Part shown: positions 52,833-61,335 of the stretch, piece after piece
How positions within the stretch are numbered: the first letter of the stretch is position 1
Layout: every line of letters begins with the position of its first letter
Assembly: GCF_051209875.1 (NCBI RefSeq)
Contig: NZ_JBNTQY010000001.1
Coordinates: 3,906,001-3,970,000 of the forward strand
Origin: Emticicia sp051209875
GTDB taxonomy: Bacteria; Bacteroidota; Bacteroidia; Cytophagales; Spirosomataceae
Reading direction: 5' to 3'
Length of the DNA stretch: 64,000 nt
Notes under the pieces: model-generated
Told to the model about the DNA's origin: nothing
Seen by the model: the letters and a program-made list of their open reading frames with translations, nothing else
Databases searched by the model: none
Made by a program: the position numbers and the translations under genes

Positions 52833-53567
52833 ATGAAAAAATTAACTCTTTTTGTACTTGTTCTTGGAATAATTGGCTCTTGTACCTATAAAAAGGCAAC
52901 GCTTGTTGTTCCAACAACTAACACAGAAATACCGACAGACACTGAGCCAACAGCAACTGCACCTGAAACAACACCTCCTTCACAATTGGCTTGTGCAACC
53001 TCAAATCCCCCCCCTACCACCATCTGTTTTGACAGCCAAGTATTACCGATTATATATGCCAATTGTGCTGAAAGTGGTTGCCATGATTCAAGGAGAAAGG
53101 CAGAAGGGTATGATCTTACCAGCTACAGTGGTATCATGAAAGGTGTAAGTGCAGGAAATTCAAAAAACAGTAAGATTTACTCAGAAATGGCAAATGGTAA
53201 AATGCCCGAATCACCACGCAAAATGGCAAGTTCACAAATCGCAATTATTAAGCAATGGATTGAAGAAGGAGCAAAAAATACCACTTGTGGGGCTATCGTT
53301 ACAGACGCTTCCAATCCAACCTTCTCAAAAACAATTAAACCCATTCTTGATGTGAATTGTGTGGGCTGTCATCAAGCAAAATCTGCCCAATCAGGTGTGA
53401 TTTTAGATAGTTATAATTATGTCAAAAACTATGTTGATAATAGAAAACTTTGGCATGTAATTAACTATCATGTAGGCTATGTAGGTATGCCTGAAAATAG
53501 AAAATTGGGGGTGTGTCAAATTGAAGCTTTTAAAAATTGGATTGATGCAGGAGCATTGGATAACTAA
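52833..53567 (+). CDS. Lipoprotein with two haem-binding-type motifs (PSCyt1-like)
   Basis: A 244-residue lipoprotein: lipobox IIGSC near residue 17, a Thr/Pro/Glu linker, then two repeats of a cytochrome c-like domain. The first has CAESGCH, an unusual CX3CH motif, followed by GYDLTSYSG; the second has CVGCH, a standard CXXCH, and both have NGKMPES or GMPENR with a possible axial Met. Such c-type domains are found in PSCyt1-like lipoproteins of Bacteroidota and planctomycetes. It probably transfers electrons in the periplasm. Confidence 0.82.
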   Translation: MKKLTLFVLVLGIIGSCTYKKATLVVPTTNTEIPTDTEPTATAPETTPPSQLACATSNPPPTTICFDSQVLPIIYANCAESGCHDSRRKAEGYDLTSYSGIMKGVSAGNSKNSKIYSEMANGKMPESPRKMASSQIAIIKQWIEEGAKNTTCGAIVTDASNPTFSKTIKPILDVNCVGCHQAKSAQSGVILDSYNYVKNYVDNRKLWHVINYHVGYVGMPENRKLGVCQIEAFKNWIDAGALDN

Positions 53568-53665
53568 TAAAGAAATATTTTTTAATGCAATAATTCAATA
53601 TTATTATTAATTTTGATAGATTTTTAATAAAATTTCTCTTTAAAACCTATTTCTAAACATCTCTT

Positions 53666-54214
53666 ATGAGAAATCGTCCATATATTTTAAAAATTTCTTT
53701 CATGCTACTCTGCTGTTTAGCATTTGGAGTTTCTACGTCTTATGCCCAATATGGTGGCGGTTATGGCGGAGGATATGGTGGTTATGGAGGTGGCGGTTAT
53801 GGCCGTGGTGGTTATGGTGGTTATGGCAGCCAATTCGGTGGACAAGATTTCGGTAATGGCAAACCTAAACCCCCACCCGACCCAGATGAGGTGGCGAAAG
53901 AAGAAACCAAAATAATGGTAAAAAAACTTAAATTAAACGAAGAACAAGAAATATTGATTTCTTCTCTCAATGAAGACTATGCTTACCAACGCAAAGATTT
54001 ATACGATTTAATTAAAAAAGATTTTGGTAATACTCGACCTACTCCCGAGCAAATTGATAACGCCAAAGAGAAAATGGCAGCTTTGGAAGCAAGAAAAGAT
54101 AAAGAATTAGAAAAATTGTTGACTCCCGAACAATTTAAAACTTATCAAGAAATGAAAGCAAAAATGCTCAAACAAAGTGGTGGTGGTAAAGACCCAAAAA
54201 CAAAAAACCAATAA
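53666..54214 (+). CDS. Exported Gly/Tyr-rich protein with Spy/CpxP-like helical part
   Basis: A 182-residue protein with signal peptide (ends SYAQ). The first mature part is a Gly-Gly-Tyr repeat region (~residues 28-65), then a helical half with LKLNEEQEILISSL and KLLTPEQFKTYQEM, the LTxxQ pattern of Spy/CpxP-type periplasmic chaperones. The combination of a Gly-rich tail and a Spy-like domain is common in Bacteroidota. It is the last gene before a strong hairpin. Confidence 0.78.
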   Translation: MRNRPYILKISFMLLCCLAFGVSTSYAQYGGGYGGGYGGYGGGGYGRGGYGGYGSQFGGQDFGNGKPKPPPDPDEVAKEETKIMVKKLKLNEEQEILISSLNEDYAYQRKDLYDLIKKDFGNTRPTPEQIDNAKEKMAALEARKDKELEKLLTPEQFKTYQEMKAKMLKQSGGGKDPKTKNQ

Positions 54215-54270
54215 GAGTTGAGATAAGTATTTATTGAAAGTTAATAATTGTAAAATACGAATAATTATAT

Positions 54271-54308
54271 AAAAATCCTTATTTTTGTTGAAAAAATAAG
54301 GATTTTTT
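54271..54308 (+). terminator. Hairpin whose 3' arm carries the ribosome site of the next gene
   Basis: AAAAATCCTTATTTTT (54271-54286) pairs with AAAAAATAAGGATTTTTT (54291-54308). The stem ends directly at the ATG at 54309, and AAGGA within the 3' arm is 6 nt before it, so the hairpin could terminate the preceding transcript and mask the start of the next. Confidence 0.75.
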
Positions 54309-54998
54309 ATGCACGACCCTCACCACGAACATCATCTCCAAAGTTCTGAATTTATTACTGATATTGTCATCGGAATGTCTGATGGATTAACCGTTCCATT
54401 TGCTTTAGCGGCTGGTCTTAGCGGTGCGGTTGCTTCAAATTCCATCATTGCTACTGCTGGAATCGCAGAAATCGTAGCAGGATCAATTGCGATGGGTTTG
54501 GGAGGATATTTAGCTGGACGAACAGAAATTGAACATTACGATGCTGAACTCAAACGAGAATATGACGAGGTAGAGCGTGTGCCTGAGCGTGAAAAACAAG
54601 AGGTAAAAGACGTTTTTGCTGAATATGGACTTAGCCCTCATCTACAAGATGAAATTGCAGAAGAATTGGCCAAAGATAAAGACAAATGGGTCCATTTTAT
54701 GATGAAATTTGAGTTAGGTCTTGAAAAACCAGATGTCAATAGAGCTTCAAAAAGTGCTGCAACGATTGGTATTGCTTATATTGTTGGAGGATTAATTCCA
54801 CTATCACCTTATTTTTTTTCAGAGTCACCTGCTGATGGTTTAAAATACTCTTGTGTCGCTACTTTGATTTGCTTATTTATATTTGGCTTTTTCAAAAGTA
54901 AGGTCACTGGACAGCCTCCACTTTGGGGTGCGATAAAGGTAACAACCATCGGAGCTGTAGCTGCTGCTGCTGCTTTCTTTGTTGCAAAGATGTTTTAA
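54309..54998 (+). CDS. VIT1/CCC1 family iron/manganese transporter
   Basis: A 229-residue membrane protein with about five helices. The family motif FITDIVIGMSDGLTVPFALAAGL is in the first helix, followed by a cytoplasmic helical loop with acidic and His residues (EREKQEVKDVF, HLQDEIAEEL). VIT1/CCC1 proteins move Fe2+ or Mn2+ out of the cytoplasm or into stores in exchange for protons. The ribosome site is inside a hairpin, so translation may be controlled. The next gene starts 10 bp downstream. Confidence 0.9.
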   Translation: MHDPHHEHHLQSSEFITDIVIGMSDGLTVPFALAAGLSGAVASNSIIATAGIAEIVAGSIAMGLGGYLAGRTEIEHYDAELKREYDEVERVPEREKQEVKDVFAEYGLSPHLQDEIAEELAKDKDKWVHFMMKFELGLEKPDVNRASKSAATIGIAYIVGGLIPLSPYFFSESPADGLKYSCVATLICLFIFGFFKSKVTGQPPLWGAIKVTTIGAVAAAAAFFVAKMF

Positions 54999-55007
54999 TG
55001 AAATATC

Positions 55008-55766
55008 TTGCGTAAAAAAACGTTTATTAGTTTTATTCTTCCAGTGATAAAAATATATCTACTTACAATTTTTAAACAGCCAAAAACTACAGCTTACTGT
55101 TTGTTTTTGACACTTTTTTGCACAAAAATCTTCGCTCAAGAAGCTGATACTGTGGTTGTTCGGTATCCCGATAGTTTACGAGCAAAATTAAGCTATGCTA
55201 TCAACTGGGATGCCCGAAGCTCATTTGTTGCTAACAAACGAGTAAATATTTGGGGAGTTAACTCGGGCATCACTGTTGGTCGAAAAAGAAATCAAATTAC
55301 AGTTGGCTATTATTGGATGAATTTTAATTCCTACTTACGCCTCCTTGATCTACGTAAAAATACTGCCAAAAGAGTAAATCTCGATTATTATACCAAAACA
55401 GACCTGTATTTCTTTAGCCTAATGTATTGGAAAAATTTTGTCAATAATAAACGTTGGCGAATTAGTGTTCCAATAGAAATTGGTATTGGTGCAACAAAAA
55501 ATCAAGAAGTGAACCTTTTGAATGAAATTCAAATTTGGAAAAGAAAAGATTATTTTATGCCTGTCCAAGCAGGGCTTTATATTGGATGGAAAGCAACACG
55601 CTGGGTTGGATTGGCAGTGTGCGGTGGCTATCGCTATGCTTTGATACAAAGACATGTGGAAGAAAATTATAATGGTTTATATTTTAGTGTAGGTGCCGAG
55701 CTGCAATCTGCTATTTTTAAAGATACCTATCATTGGATTTTCAAAAAGAAAAATTCTAAAAAATAA
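55008..55766 (+). CDS. Hypothetical exported protein, outer membrane barrel-like
   Basis: A 252-residue protein starting at a TTG (55008), as no ATG is in frame. The first 27 residues are basic and hydrophobic, followed by a normal signal-like stretch (CLFLTLFCTKIFAQ), so the real start may lie further in, but no better codon was found. The mature part has alternating strands with aromatic ends (YFFSLMYWKNFV, GLYIGWKATRWVGLAVCGGYRY) and a basic tail. Probably an outer membrane barrel. It lies 10 bp after the transporter gene, so the two are one operon. Confidence 0.62.
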   Translation: MRKKTFISFILPVIKIYLLTIFKQPKTTAYCLFLTLFCTKIFAQEADTVVVRYPDSLRAKLSYAINWDARSSFVANKRVNIWGVNSGITVGRKRNQITVGYYWMNFNSYLRLLDLRKNTAKRVNLDYYTKTDLYFFSLMYWKNFVNNKRWRISVPIEIGIGATKNQEVNLLNEIQIWKRKDYFMPVQAGLYIGWKATRWVGLAVCGGYRYALIQRHVEENYNGLYFSVGAELQSAIFKDTYHWIFKKKNSKK

Positions 55767-56011
55767 TATACGAATTTTATTAGGCAACAACTTACAAACG
55801 CCATTCATAAAAATCTGATTATAAGCAAGTTAAGTTTAACTTGCAACTCAGTTTATAAAAAACAAATAATACAGCAACGAATCTAATTGAAGAAAATTGT
55901 AAAATTACTTGCTTTTACCTTGAAAACTTTTTTATATTTGCTCCATCATAAAAAAAGTATTTTTTAAAAATAGTTGTAACTACATATAATTTATTTTTAT
56001 ATTTGTATCGT

Positions 56012-56154
56012 TAAATAAAAAATAAAAAAAAGATGCAACCTTTTGCACATTTCAAACGTCATTTCTTATAGAAAATAAAAATATCAAAGATAAAAGTTGT
56101 GTGGATTTAGTAGCGGGAAAGGCTGGAGTTATTTACTCCAGTCCTTTTTTTTTT
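56012..56154 (+). ncRNA. Candidate small RNA 1, with promoter, leader-like frame and terminator
   Basis: In the 700-bp gap 55767-56466. A -7 box TATATTTG (55998-56005, with a TTG near -33 at 55974) points to a start near 56012. The transcript carries the conserved block AAAAGTTGTGTGGATT (56092-56107), then a GC-rich stretch and an intrinsic terminator: CTGGAGT/ACTCCAG stem, 10 T. A second copy of block and terminator lies 167 bp downstream. It could be an sRNA, an attenuator leader, or one unit of a duplicated regulator. Another TATATTTG box (55933-55940) lies further upstream. Confidence 0.55.
56033..56071 (+). CDS. Possible 12-residue leader peptide within candidate small RNA 1
   Basis: ATG to TAG with the product MQPFAHFKRHFL, rich in Phe, His and Arg. 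It starts about 21 nt after the predicted transcription start and lies before the conserved block and terminator, the order expected for an attenuator. No Shine-Dalgarno sequence. The second RNA copy has no such frame. Confidence 0.3.
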   Translation: MQPFAHFKRHFL

Positions 56155-56228
56155 GTATATATAGTTTTAATTACTTTTTAATTTAGCATTAATGTTTCCT
56201 ATAAACCATTAAGCTAAATTTGTATTGT

Positions 56229-56315
56229 TTAAAAAAAGAATTAGTATAGTTTTTTCATAAAAGTTGTGTGGATTCAATAGGATAAAGGCTGGGCATCTTG
56301 ACCCAGCTTTTTTTT
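56229..56315 (+). ncRNA. Candidate small RNA 2, shorter homologue of the first
   Basis: A -7 box TAAATTTG (56215-56222) predicts a start near 56229. The transcript holds AAAAGTTGTGTGGATT (56259-56274), a short Ala/Gly-rich spacer that aligns with the first copy, and the terminator GCTGGG/CCCAGC followed by 8 T. The OmpR-type regulator gene starts 151 bp downstream, so this could be its leader or an independent sRNA. The stretch 56316-56466 is AT-rich without other features. Confidence 0.55.
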
Positions 56316-56466
56316 AAGCACTTTCTACTCTTTAACTACATTTTAATCTCAAATTAAAGCTATGTTCATCTTGTAGTCTCATCTTTGCTTATGAAATGTA
56401 GGCAATTCACATTTATCGTTATAGCTTTGTTACATTGTTTTTTATTAGAAAAAAAGGAATAAAAAT

Positions 56467-57144
56467 ATGAAAATATTAGTTGTTGAAGATGAGCCCAAAT
56501 TAGCTGAATTTGTCAAAAAAGGATTAGAAGAAAATGCCTGTACAGTGGACGTGGCTTATGATGGTCAGATTGGCAAAAATATGGCATTGAGCAATTCTTA
56601 TGATGTTTTGATTTTGGATGTAAATTTGCCTAAAATCAATGGATTTGACTTAGCTCATCAACTAAGAACTGAGCAAATGAGTACACCTATTTTATTACTC
56701 ACCGCAATGGGTAGTATTAATGATAAGTTGATTGGCTTTGAATCTGGAGCTGATGATTATTTGGTAAAACCTTTTGAATTTAGGGAGTTATTGGCTCGCT
56801 TGCGTGCCTTACAAAGACGTTCAAATGATTTAATGCCTCAACAAAATATTTTAAAAATTGCTGATTTAGAGTTAGATTTGAACGAAAAAGTAGCACGCAG
56901 AGGCGGTCATAATATCGAACTAACAGCCAGAGAATTTGCTTTACTCGAATATTTGATTAGAAATCGTGGTCGTGTTGTTTCACGTATTGATATTTCAGAG
57001 AAAGTTTGGGACATCCATTTCGATACTGGAACCAATACAATTGATGTTTACATTAATTTTTTACGCAAAAAAATAGATAAAGATTTCAATACTAAATTGA
57101 TTCATACCGTAGTAGGTATGGGTTATATTTTGAAGGAAGAATAA
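56467..57144 (+). CDS. OmpR-type response regulator
   Basis: A 225-residue regulator: receiver with acidic VVEDEP, phospho-acceptor Asp51 in LILDVNLP and the Lys in DYLVKPFE, then a winged-helix DNA-binding domain with ELTAREFALLEYL and TNTIDVYINFLRKK. The HAMP-type kinase gene lies 94 bp downstream with a terminator-like hairpin between them. It is preceded by two candidate small RNAs. Confidence 0.94.
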   Translation: MKILVVEDEPKLAEFVKKGLEENACTVDVAYDGQIGKNMALSNSYDVLILDVNLPKINGFDLAHQLRTEQMSTPILLLTAMGSINDKLIGFESGADDYLVKPFEFRELLARLRALQRRSNDLMPQQNILKIADLELDLNEKVARRGGHNIELTAREFALLEYLIRNRGRVVSRIDISEKVWDIHFDTGTNTIDVYINFLRKKIDKDFNTKLIHTVVGMGYILKEE

Positions 57145-57166
57145 AAAAGTAATAAATGGGAAATGG

Positions 57167-57216
57167 CGACTTACGAATTAATATTGATTAAATAATTCGT
57201 AAGTCGTTGTTTTTTC
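57167..57216 (+). terminator. Terminator-like hairpin between regulator and kinase genes
   Basis: CGACTTACGAATTA (57167-57180) pairs perfectly with TAATTCGTAAGTCG (57193-57206) across 12 nt and runs into TTGTTTTTTC. It should reduce transcription of the kinase relative to the regulator. Confidence 0.75.
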
Positions 57217-57238
57217 TAAACAAATCCCCATCTAAAAC

Positions 57239-58603
57239 ATGAAAATTGTAGATCGACAACCGCTTCGAGCATCGCTTATTGTGTCTATTCTTTTTGGAGT
57301 ATTCTCAGTTGTTATCTATAATTTTTATGCTGACTTTCGCCAAAAAGAATTCCTCAAAATTCTGAAACAAAATGCTATTTCTCATGAGCGGCTATTGGCT
57401 GATACAGCTAATTTTTCTCCTCAAGTATTAAAACACATTGAAGAAAAGTCAAAAACTCAAATGACCGACGAGACTTCTGCAATTTATGATACTACTGGAA
57501 AAGCAATTTATGCCTCTTTTGCAGAACCTTCTTTGGATAAAAACTTAGTCAAACGTGTTTTGAAAAACAAAAGTATTTCAATTGAAAATGGTTATTATGA
57601 TAAAATTGTTTTTCTCTATGAAATACCCGAAACCAATCAAAAGGTAATTTTGATGGCAGTTGCTTTGGATGATTTTGGCTACGCAAAACAAGATAGATTA
57701 CGAGATTTATTGCTCGTTGGCACTTTGATTGCCATTGTAGTGTTGGTGGCTGTGATGCGAATTTTTGTAAAAAGAGATGTAAAACCAATCGGGCAGATTG
57801 CCGACAAAATGGAGCAAATTACCGCTCACGAACTCAATCAAAGACTACCACAAGCTTCCCTTCCCGATGAAGTTGGGCAAATGGCTCGAACATTTAACGA
57901 TTTACTCGACCGTTTGGAATTTGCATATTCCCAACAACGAAATTTTGTGTCTTATGTAACCCACGAACTTCGTACGCCGCTCACCATCATGCAAGGACAA
58001 ACGGAAGTAACTTTGATGAAGGATAGAAGTGAAGCTGAATACAAAGAGGCTTTGGAATCGGTGAAAGCGGAAGTGCAAGATATGATTAAATTAGTGAATG
58101 AACTATTAGAATTGGTAAGAGCAAATGCTGATGCACATTTAGTTGATTTAGAACCAGTGAGAGTCGATGACCTACTTTGGCAGGCTCGTGGACAATTATT
58201 ACAAAAAAAACCAAAATATACGATTGAAGTAGGCTTTGATGAATTTCCTGATTCGGAAGAAATAACTGTCAATGGAAATGCCGCTTTACTCAAAATGGCA
58301 TTTATGAATTTGATGGAAAATGCTTGTAAATATAGCGACGAGCCTCATGTGAGCGTGTTTATCCATATCCGAAAAAAGGAAGTAGAAATAAGATTTGTGG
58401 ATAATGGATTTGGTATTTCTGAGAAAGATTTAGAGCATATTTTCGAACCTTTTTTCCGTTCCTTAACTACCAAAGAAGTATCTGGACATGGGATAGGGTT
58501 ACCACTTACGAAACGTATCATTGAAATTCATCTTGGGAAAATCTCAATTGAATCGAAAGTGGGTGAAGGTACAAATCTGATGATTGTTTTGCCAACTGTA
58601 TAA
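57239..58603 (+). CDS. HAMP-domain sensor histidine kinase
   Basis: A 454-residue kinase: first membrane helix (~residues 12-32), a periplasmic sensory domain (~33-155), second helix (~160-178), HAMP domain (~180-232), HisKA with phospho-acceptor His242 in THELRTPL, and an ATPase domain with N-box NLMENACKYSD, DNGFGIS, and GHGIGLPL. It is the partner of the upstream OmpR-type regulator. The stimulus cannot be inferred. A short CAAAGTTT/AAACTTTG hairpin follows at 58652. Confidence 0.94.
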   Translation: MKIVDRQPLRASLIVSILFGVFSVVIYNFYADFRQKEFLKILKQNAISHERLLADTANFSPQVLKHIEEKSKTQMTDETSAIYDTTGKAIYASFAEPSLDKNLVKRVLKNKSISIENGYYDKIVFLYEIPETNQKVILMAVALDDFGYAKQDRLRDLLLVGTLIAIVVLVAVMRIFVKRDVKPIGQIADKMEQITAHELNQRLPQASLPDEVGQMARTFNDLLDRLEFAYSQQRNFVSYVTHELRTPLTIMQGQTEVTLMKDRSEAEYKEALESVKAEVQDMIKLVNELLELVRANADAHLVDLEPVRVDDLLWQARGQLLQKKPKYTIEVGFDEFPDSEEITVNGNAALLKMAFMNLMENACKYSDEPHVSVFIHIRKKEVEIRFVDNGFGISEKDLEHIFEPFFRSLTTKEVSGHGIGLPLTKRIIEIHLGKISIESKVGEGTNLMIVLPTV

Positions 58604-58706
58604 GGTATTTGTTTAAAAATCACCATAATTGACTTTAGAAGATTGGAATGGCAAAGTTTCAGAAACTTTGTAAGAATATGAGTAACAGTTTTAAGAATTA
58701 TGAATA

Positions 58707-58733
58707 GTAGAACAATTTTTCAAATTGTTCTAC
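58707..58733. terminator. Hairpin at the end of the aldose-epimerase gene
   Basis: GTAGAACAATTT (58707-58718) pairs with AAATTGTTCTAC (58722-58733) across a 3-nt loop, overlapping the last base of the stop of the minus-strand gene. The T-run is weak. Confidence 0.5.
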
Positions 58734-59635
58734 TAAGTCAACTTCACCGCCCAAGCACGTTCAAAAACATCGCCTGCCGCAAGAACATTTATTCCTTCTT
58801 TCTCTGTAAGTTCTTGTGTATGGTTTACCGAATCGGCAATACCGCACCAAGGTTCGATACAAATAAAGTCAGCATTTTTTGCAGCCCAAATTCCTAAAAA
58901 AGGGAATCCAGCAAAATCAAATCGAAGTGAATGTTCACTTTTATCTGATTTCAAAATAACATTTGTAGAGTTTAACTGCTTAAAAACCAAGGCATCTTGA
59001 TGAAAAAGCTCTTTGGTCAATGGCACAATCTTGGTTTCTTCAACTACAGATTCTTCATCAACGATTTTCTCCCCAAATAAAGGCTCAGGTTCTTCCAAAA
59101 TCAATCCTTGTTCGCTCAATGGCCAACGATGGAATATTTCATCTTCTTCAAATTCTAAATAAAAATCTTCATAAGTTAAATCATCAGTCAAAGGAACAGC
59201 AAATGCTGGATGTCCACCAACCGAGAAGTACATATCTTTTTCACTCAAGTTAGTTACATGATATGTTACGCTCAATAGATTTGCATAAAGTTCGTAAACG
59301 ATGCGAAATTCAAAGGTAAAAGGGTAAATTTTCAAAGTATTTTCATCAGAACGAAGTAAAAAGCTAATCCCATCGTCCCAATGGTCTTCTACTTCAAATA
59401 CATAATCACGAGCAAAACCATGTCGAGGTAAATTGTATTTTTCACCTTCAAAAGTATAGCTATTGTCTTTTAGACCACCCACAATTGGAAATAATACAGG
59501 TGAAGATTTTCCCCAAAAAAGAGGGTCTGCTCCCCACATGTATTCGATTTCATGATCTTTATGAAAAAGACTCACTAATTCAGCTCCTTTGGCATCAATC
59601 CCAACTTCTAAAAATTCATTTTCAATATAATACAT
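58733..59635 (-). CDS. Aldose 1-epimerase family protein (LacX-like)
   Basis: A 300-residue cytoplasmic protein of the galactose-mutarotase fold. Family landmarks: FWGKSSPVLFPIVGGL, LPRHGFARDYVF, SVGGHPAFAVP (His) and FICIEPWCGIAD (Glu). The length and start match the LacX/YeaD-type subgroup rather than true mutarotase (GalM). It probably interconverts anomers of hexose or hexose phosphate. It is a single gene; hslU lies upstream. Confidence 0.9.
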   Translation of the reverse strand: MYYIENEFLEVGIDAKGAELVSLFHKDHEIEYMWGADPLFWGKSSPVLFPIVGGLKDNSYTFEGEKYNLPRHGFARDYVFEVEDHWDDGISFLLRSDENTLKIYPFTFEFRIVYELYANLLSVTYHVTNLSEKDMYFSVGGHPAFAVPLTDDLTYEDFYLEFEEDEIFHRWPLSEQGLILEEPEPLFGEKIVDEESVVEETKIVPLTKELFHQDALVFKQLNSTNVILKSDKSEHSLRFDFAGFPFLGIWAAKNADFICIEPWCGIADSVNHTQELTEKEGINVLAAGDVFERAWAVKLT

Positions 59636-59712
59636 ACCCTAATTCTCTTTAAAAACATTCCCTTTTTCTTCCTATTTTTATTGTTCTTTTGGAGAAAGAA
59701 GGAATCAATACA

Positions 59713-61107
59713 TTATAAAATATACTGGCTTAAATCTCTATTTTTTACTAATCCTGAAAGTCTTTCCGAAACTAATTCTTTGGTTATCAATATTTTAGAA
59801 CCAATTTCTATTTTATCAGGAACATCAAACATGATTTCATTGAGCAAATGACTCATAACCGTTTGGAGTCGTCTTGCACCGATATTTTCTACGTCGCTAT
59901 TGGCTTGAAATGCTATTCTGGCAAGTTCACGAAGAGCTTCATCATCAAAACTGAGCGTTACGCCTTCCGCTTCAAGCATGGCTTCATATTGCTTGGTCAA
60001 AGCATTTTTGGGAGCTTTCAAAATTTGATAAAAATTATCTTCGGTCAAACTTTCCAATTCTACTCTTATTGGGAAACGACCTTGCAATTCAGGAATCAAA
60101 TCTGAAGGTTTTGACACATGAAATGCACCCGCTGCCACAAATAAAATATGGTCAGTTTTCACCGTTCCATGTTTTGTATTGACTGCACTTCCTTCAACAA
60201 TTGGTAGTAAATCTCGCTGCACACCTTCACGGCTCACATCTGCTCCACCCGACTTACCACTTGCATTTGCAATTTTATCAATTTCGTCAATAAAAATAAT
60301 CCCTAAATTTTCAGCTTTCCATATTGCCTCTTCCTTTACTTCATCCATGTCTATCAGTTTTGAGGCTTCTTCTTCCAATAATATTTTTCGAGCTTCGGCA
60401 ATAGTCAATTTACGTTTTTTGCCACGTTTTGGCATCATTCCACCTATCATTTCTTGGATATTCATCATCGACATATCATCAATAGGCCCGCCCATCACAC
60501 CAATATTAGGCATTCCGCTGCTTTGAACATCAATTTCTACTTTTCTGTGGTCGAGTTCGCCATTGCGAAGTTTGCCTCTAAAAGCTTCACGAGTTTTTTC
60601 GTTAAGTAGAGTTTCGGTATAATCTTCAATTTCTTTTTTGGTTTCAGCAGGAATAAACCCTGTATCTTTTTGGTCTTTTACAGGGGGAATGAGAATATCC
60701 AAAAGCATATCTTCTACTACATCCAAAGCTTTGGCTTTTACTTCTTCTTTCTTTGCCAATTTTACCATATTGACCGATTGTTCAACCAAATCTCTTACCA
60801 TACTTTCACAATCACGCCCTACATAACCAACTTCGGTAAATTTTGAGGCTTCTACTTTGATAAAGGGAGCATCAGCAATTTTTGCTAAACGACGGGCAAT
60901 TTCTGTCTTACCTACACCCGTTGTACCAATCATTAAAATATTATTTGGAATGATTTCAGAAACCATTTCAGCAGTAGCATTCATTCTACGCCAGCGATTT
61001 CTTAAAGCAATAGCTACATTACGTTTGGCATCTTTTTGACCAATAATGTATTTATCAAGTTCTTGTACGATTTGTTGCGGTGTGAGGTTTTCTATCTTTT
61101 TCGACAT
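59713..61107 (-). CDS. hslU: HslU ATPase subunit of the HslUV protease
   Basis: A 464-residue AAA+ protein. N-terminal LTPQQIVQELDKYIIGQ and Walker A MIGTTGVGKT (Thr in place of the usual Pro), Walker B IIFIDEIDKI near residue 270, GARRLQTVM sensor region, and the C-terminal tail LSQYIL that docks in HslV. The central I domain (~110-240) is present. It unfolds substrates for the HslV peptidase, whose gene is not adjacent. The mutated Walker A Pro-to-Thr is a conservative change and does not remove the P-loop Lys-Thr. Confidence 0.95.
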   Translation of the reverse strand: MSKKIENLTPQQIVQELDKYIIGQKDAKRNVAIALRNRWRRMNATAEMVSEIIPNNILMIGTTGVGKTEIARRLAKIADAPFIKVEASKFTEVGYVGRDCESMVRDLVEQSVNMVKLAKKEEVKAKALDVVEDMLLDILIPPVKDQKDTGFIPAETKKEIEDYTETLLNEKTREAFRGKLRNGELDHRKVEIDVQSSGMPNIGVMGGPIDDMSMMNIQEMIGGMMPKRGKKRKLTIAEARKILLEEEASKLIDMDEVKEEAIWKAENLGIIFIDEIDKIANASGKSGGADVSREGVQRDLLPIVEGSAVNTKHGTVKTDHILFVAAGAFHVSKPSDLIPELQGRFPIRVELESLTEDNFYQILKAPKNALTKQYEAMLEAEGVTLSFDDEALRELARIAFQANSDVENIGARRLQTVMSHLLNEIMFDVPDKIEIGSKILITKELVSERLSGLVKNRDLSQYIL

Positions 61108-61303
61108 CTAAAATTAATTTGAGGATTTGAGTACGATTCGTTGGTTTAACGACTCGAAAGTTCGTCGTGGTGATTTAAAAATTTGCAGGTGCAATTTTTG
61201 ACATAATATCTTAACAATCAACAGATTATGAGATAATTTTCAAATTAACAAATTTCCAAATCTCCAAATTGAATTACAAAGGTAGCTTTCGTTTGGAGAA
61301 AAC

Positions 61304-61335
61304 AAAAAAAGGAACCACAAATTGTGATTCCGATT
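61304..61335 (-). terminator. Terminator of the T9SS cargo gene
   Basis: GGAACCACAA (61311-61320) pairs with TTGTGATTCC (61322-61331), and on the minus strand the stem runs into TTTTTTTG. It lies 170 bp after the stop of the gene at 61.5 kb. The gap 61108-61506 also has a GC-rich stretch near 61380-61480 with no recognised RNA or frame. Confidence 0.7.

Noticed and set aside
53724..53915. Frame in the Gly-rich gene on the same strand
   Set aside because: It is a +1 shadow of the Gly-Gly-Tyr repeats, rich in Met and Val only because of that repeat.
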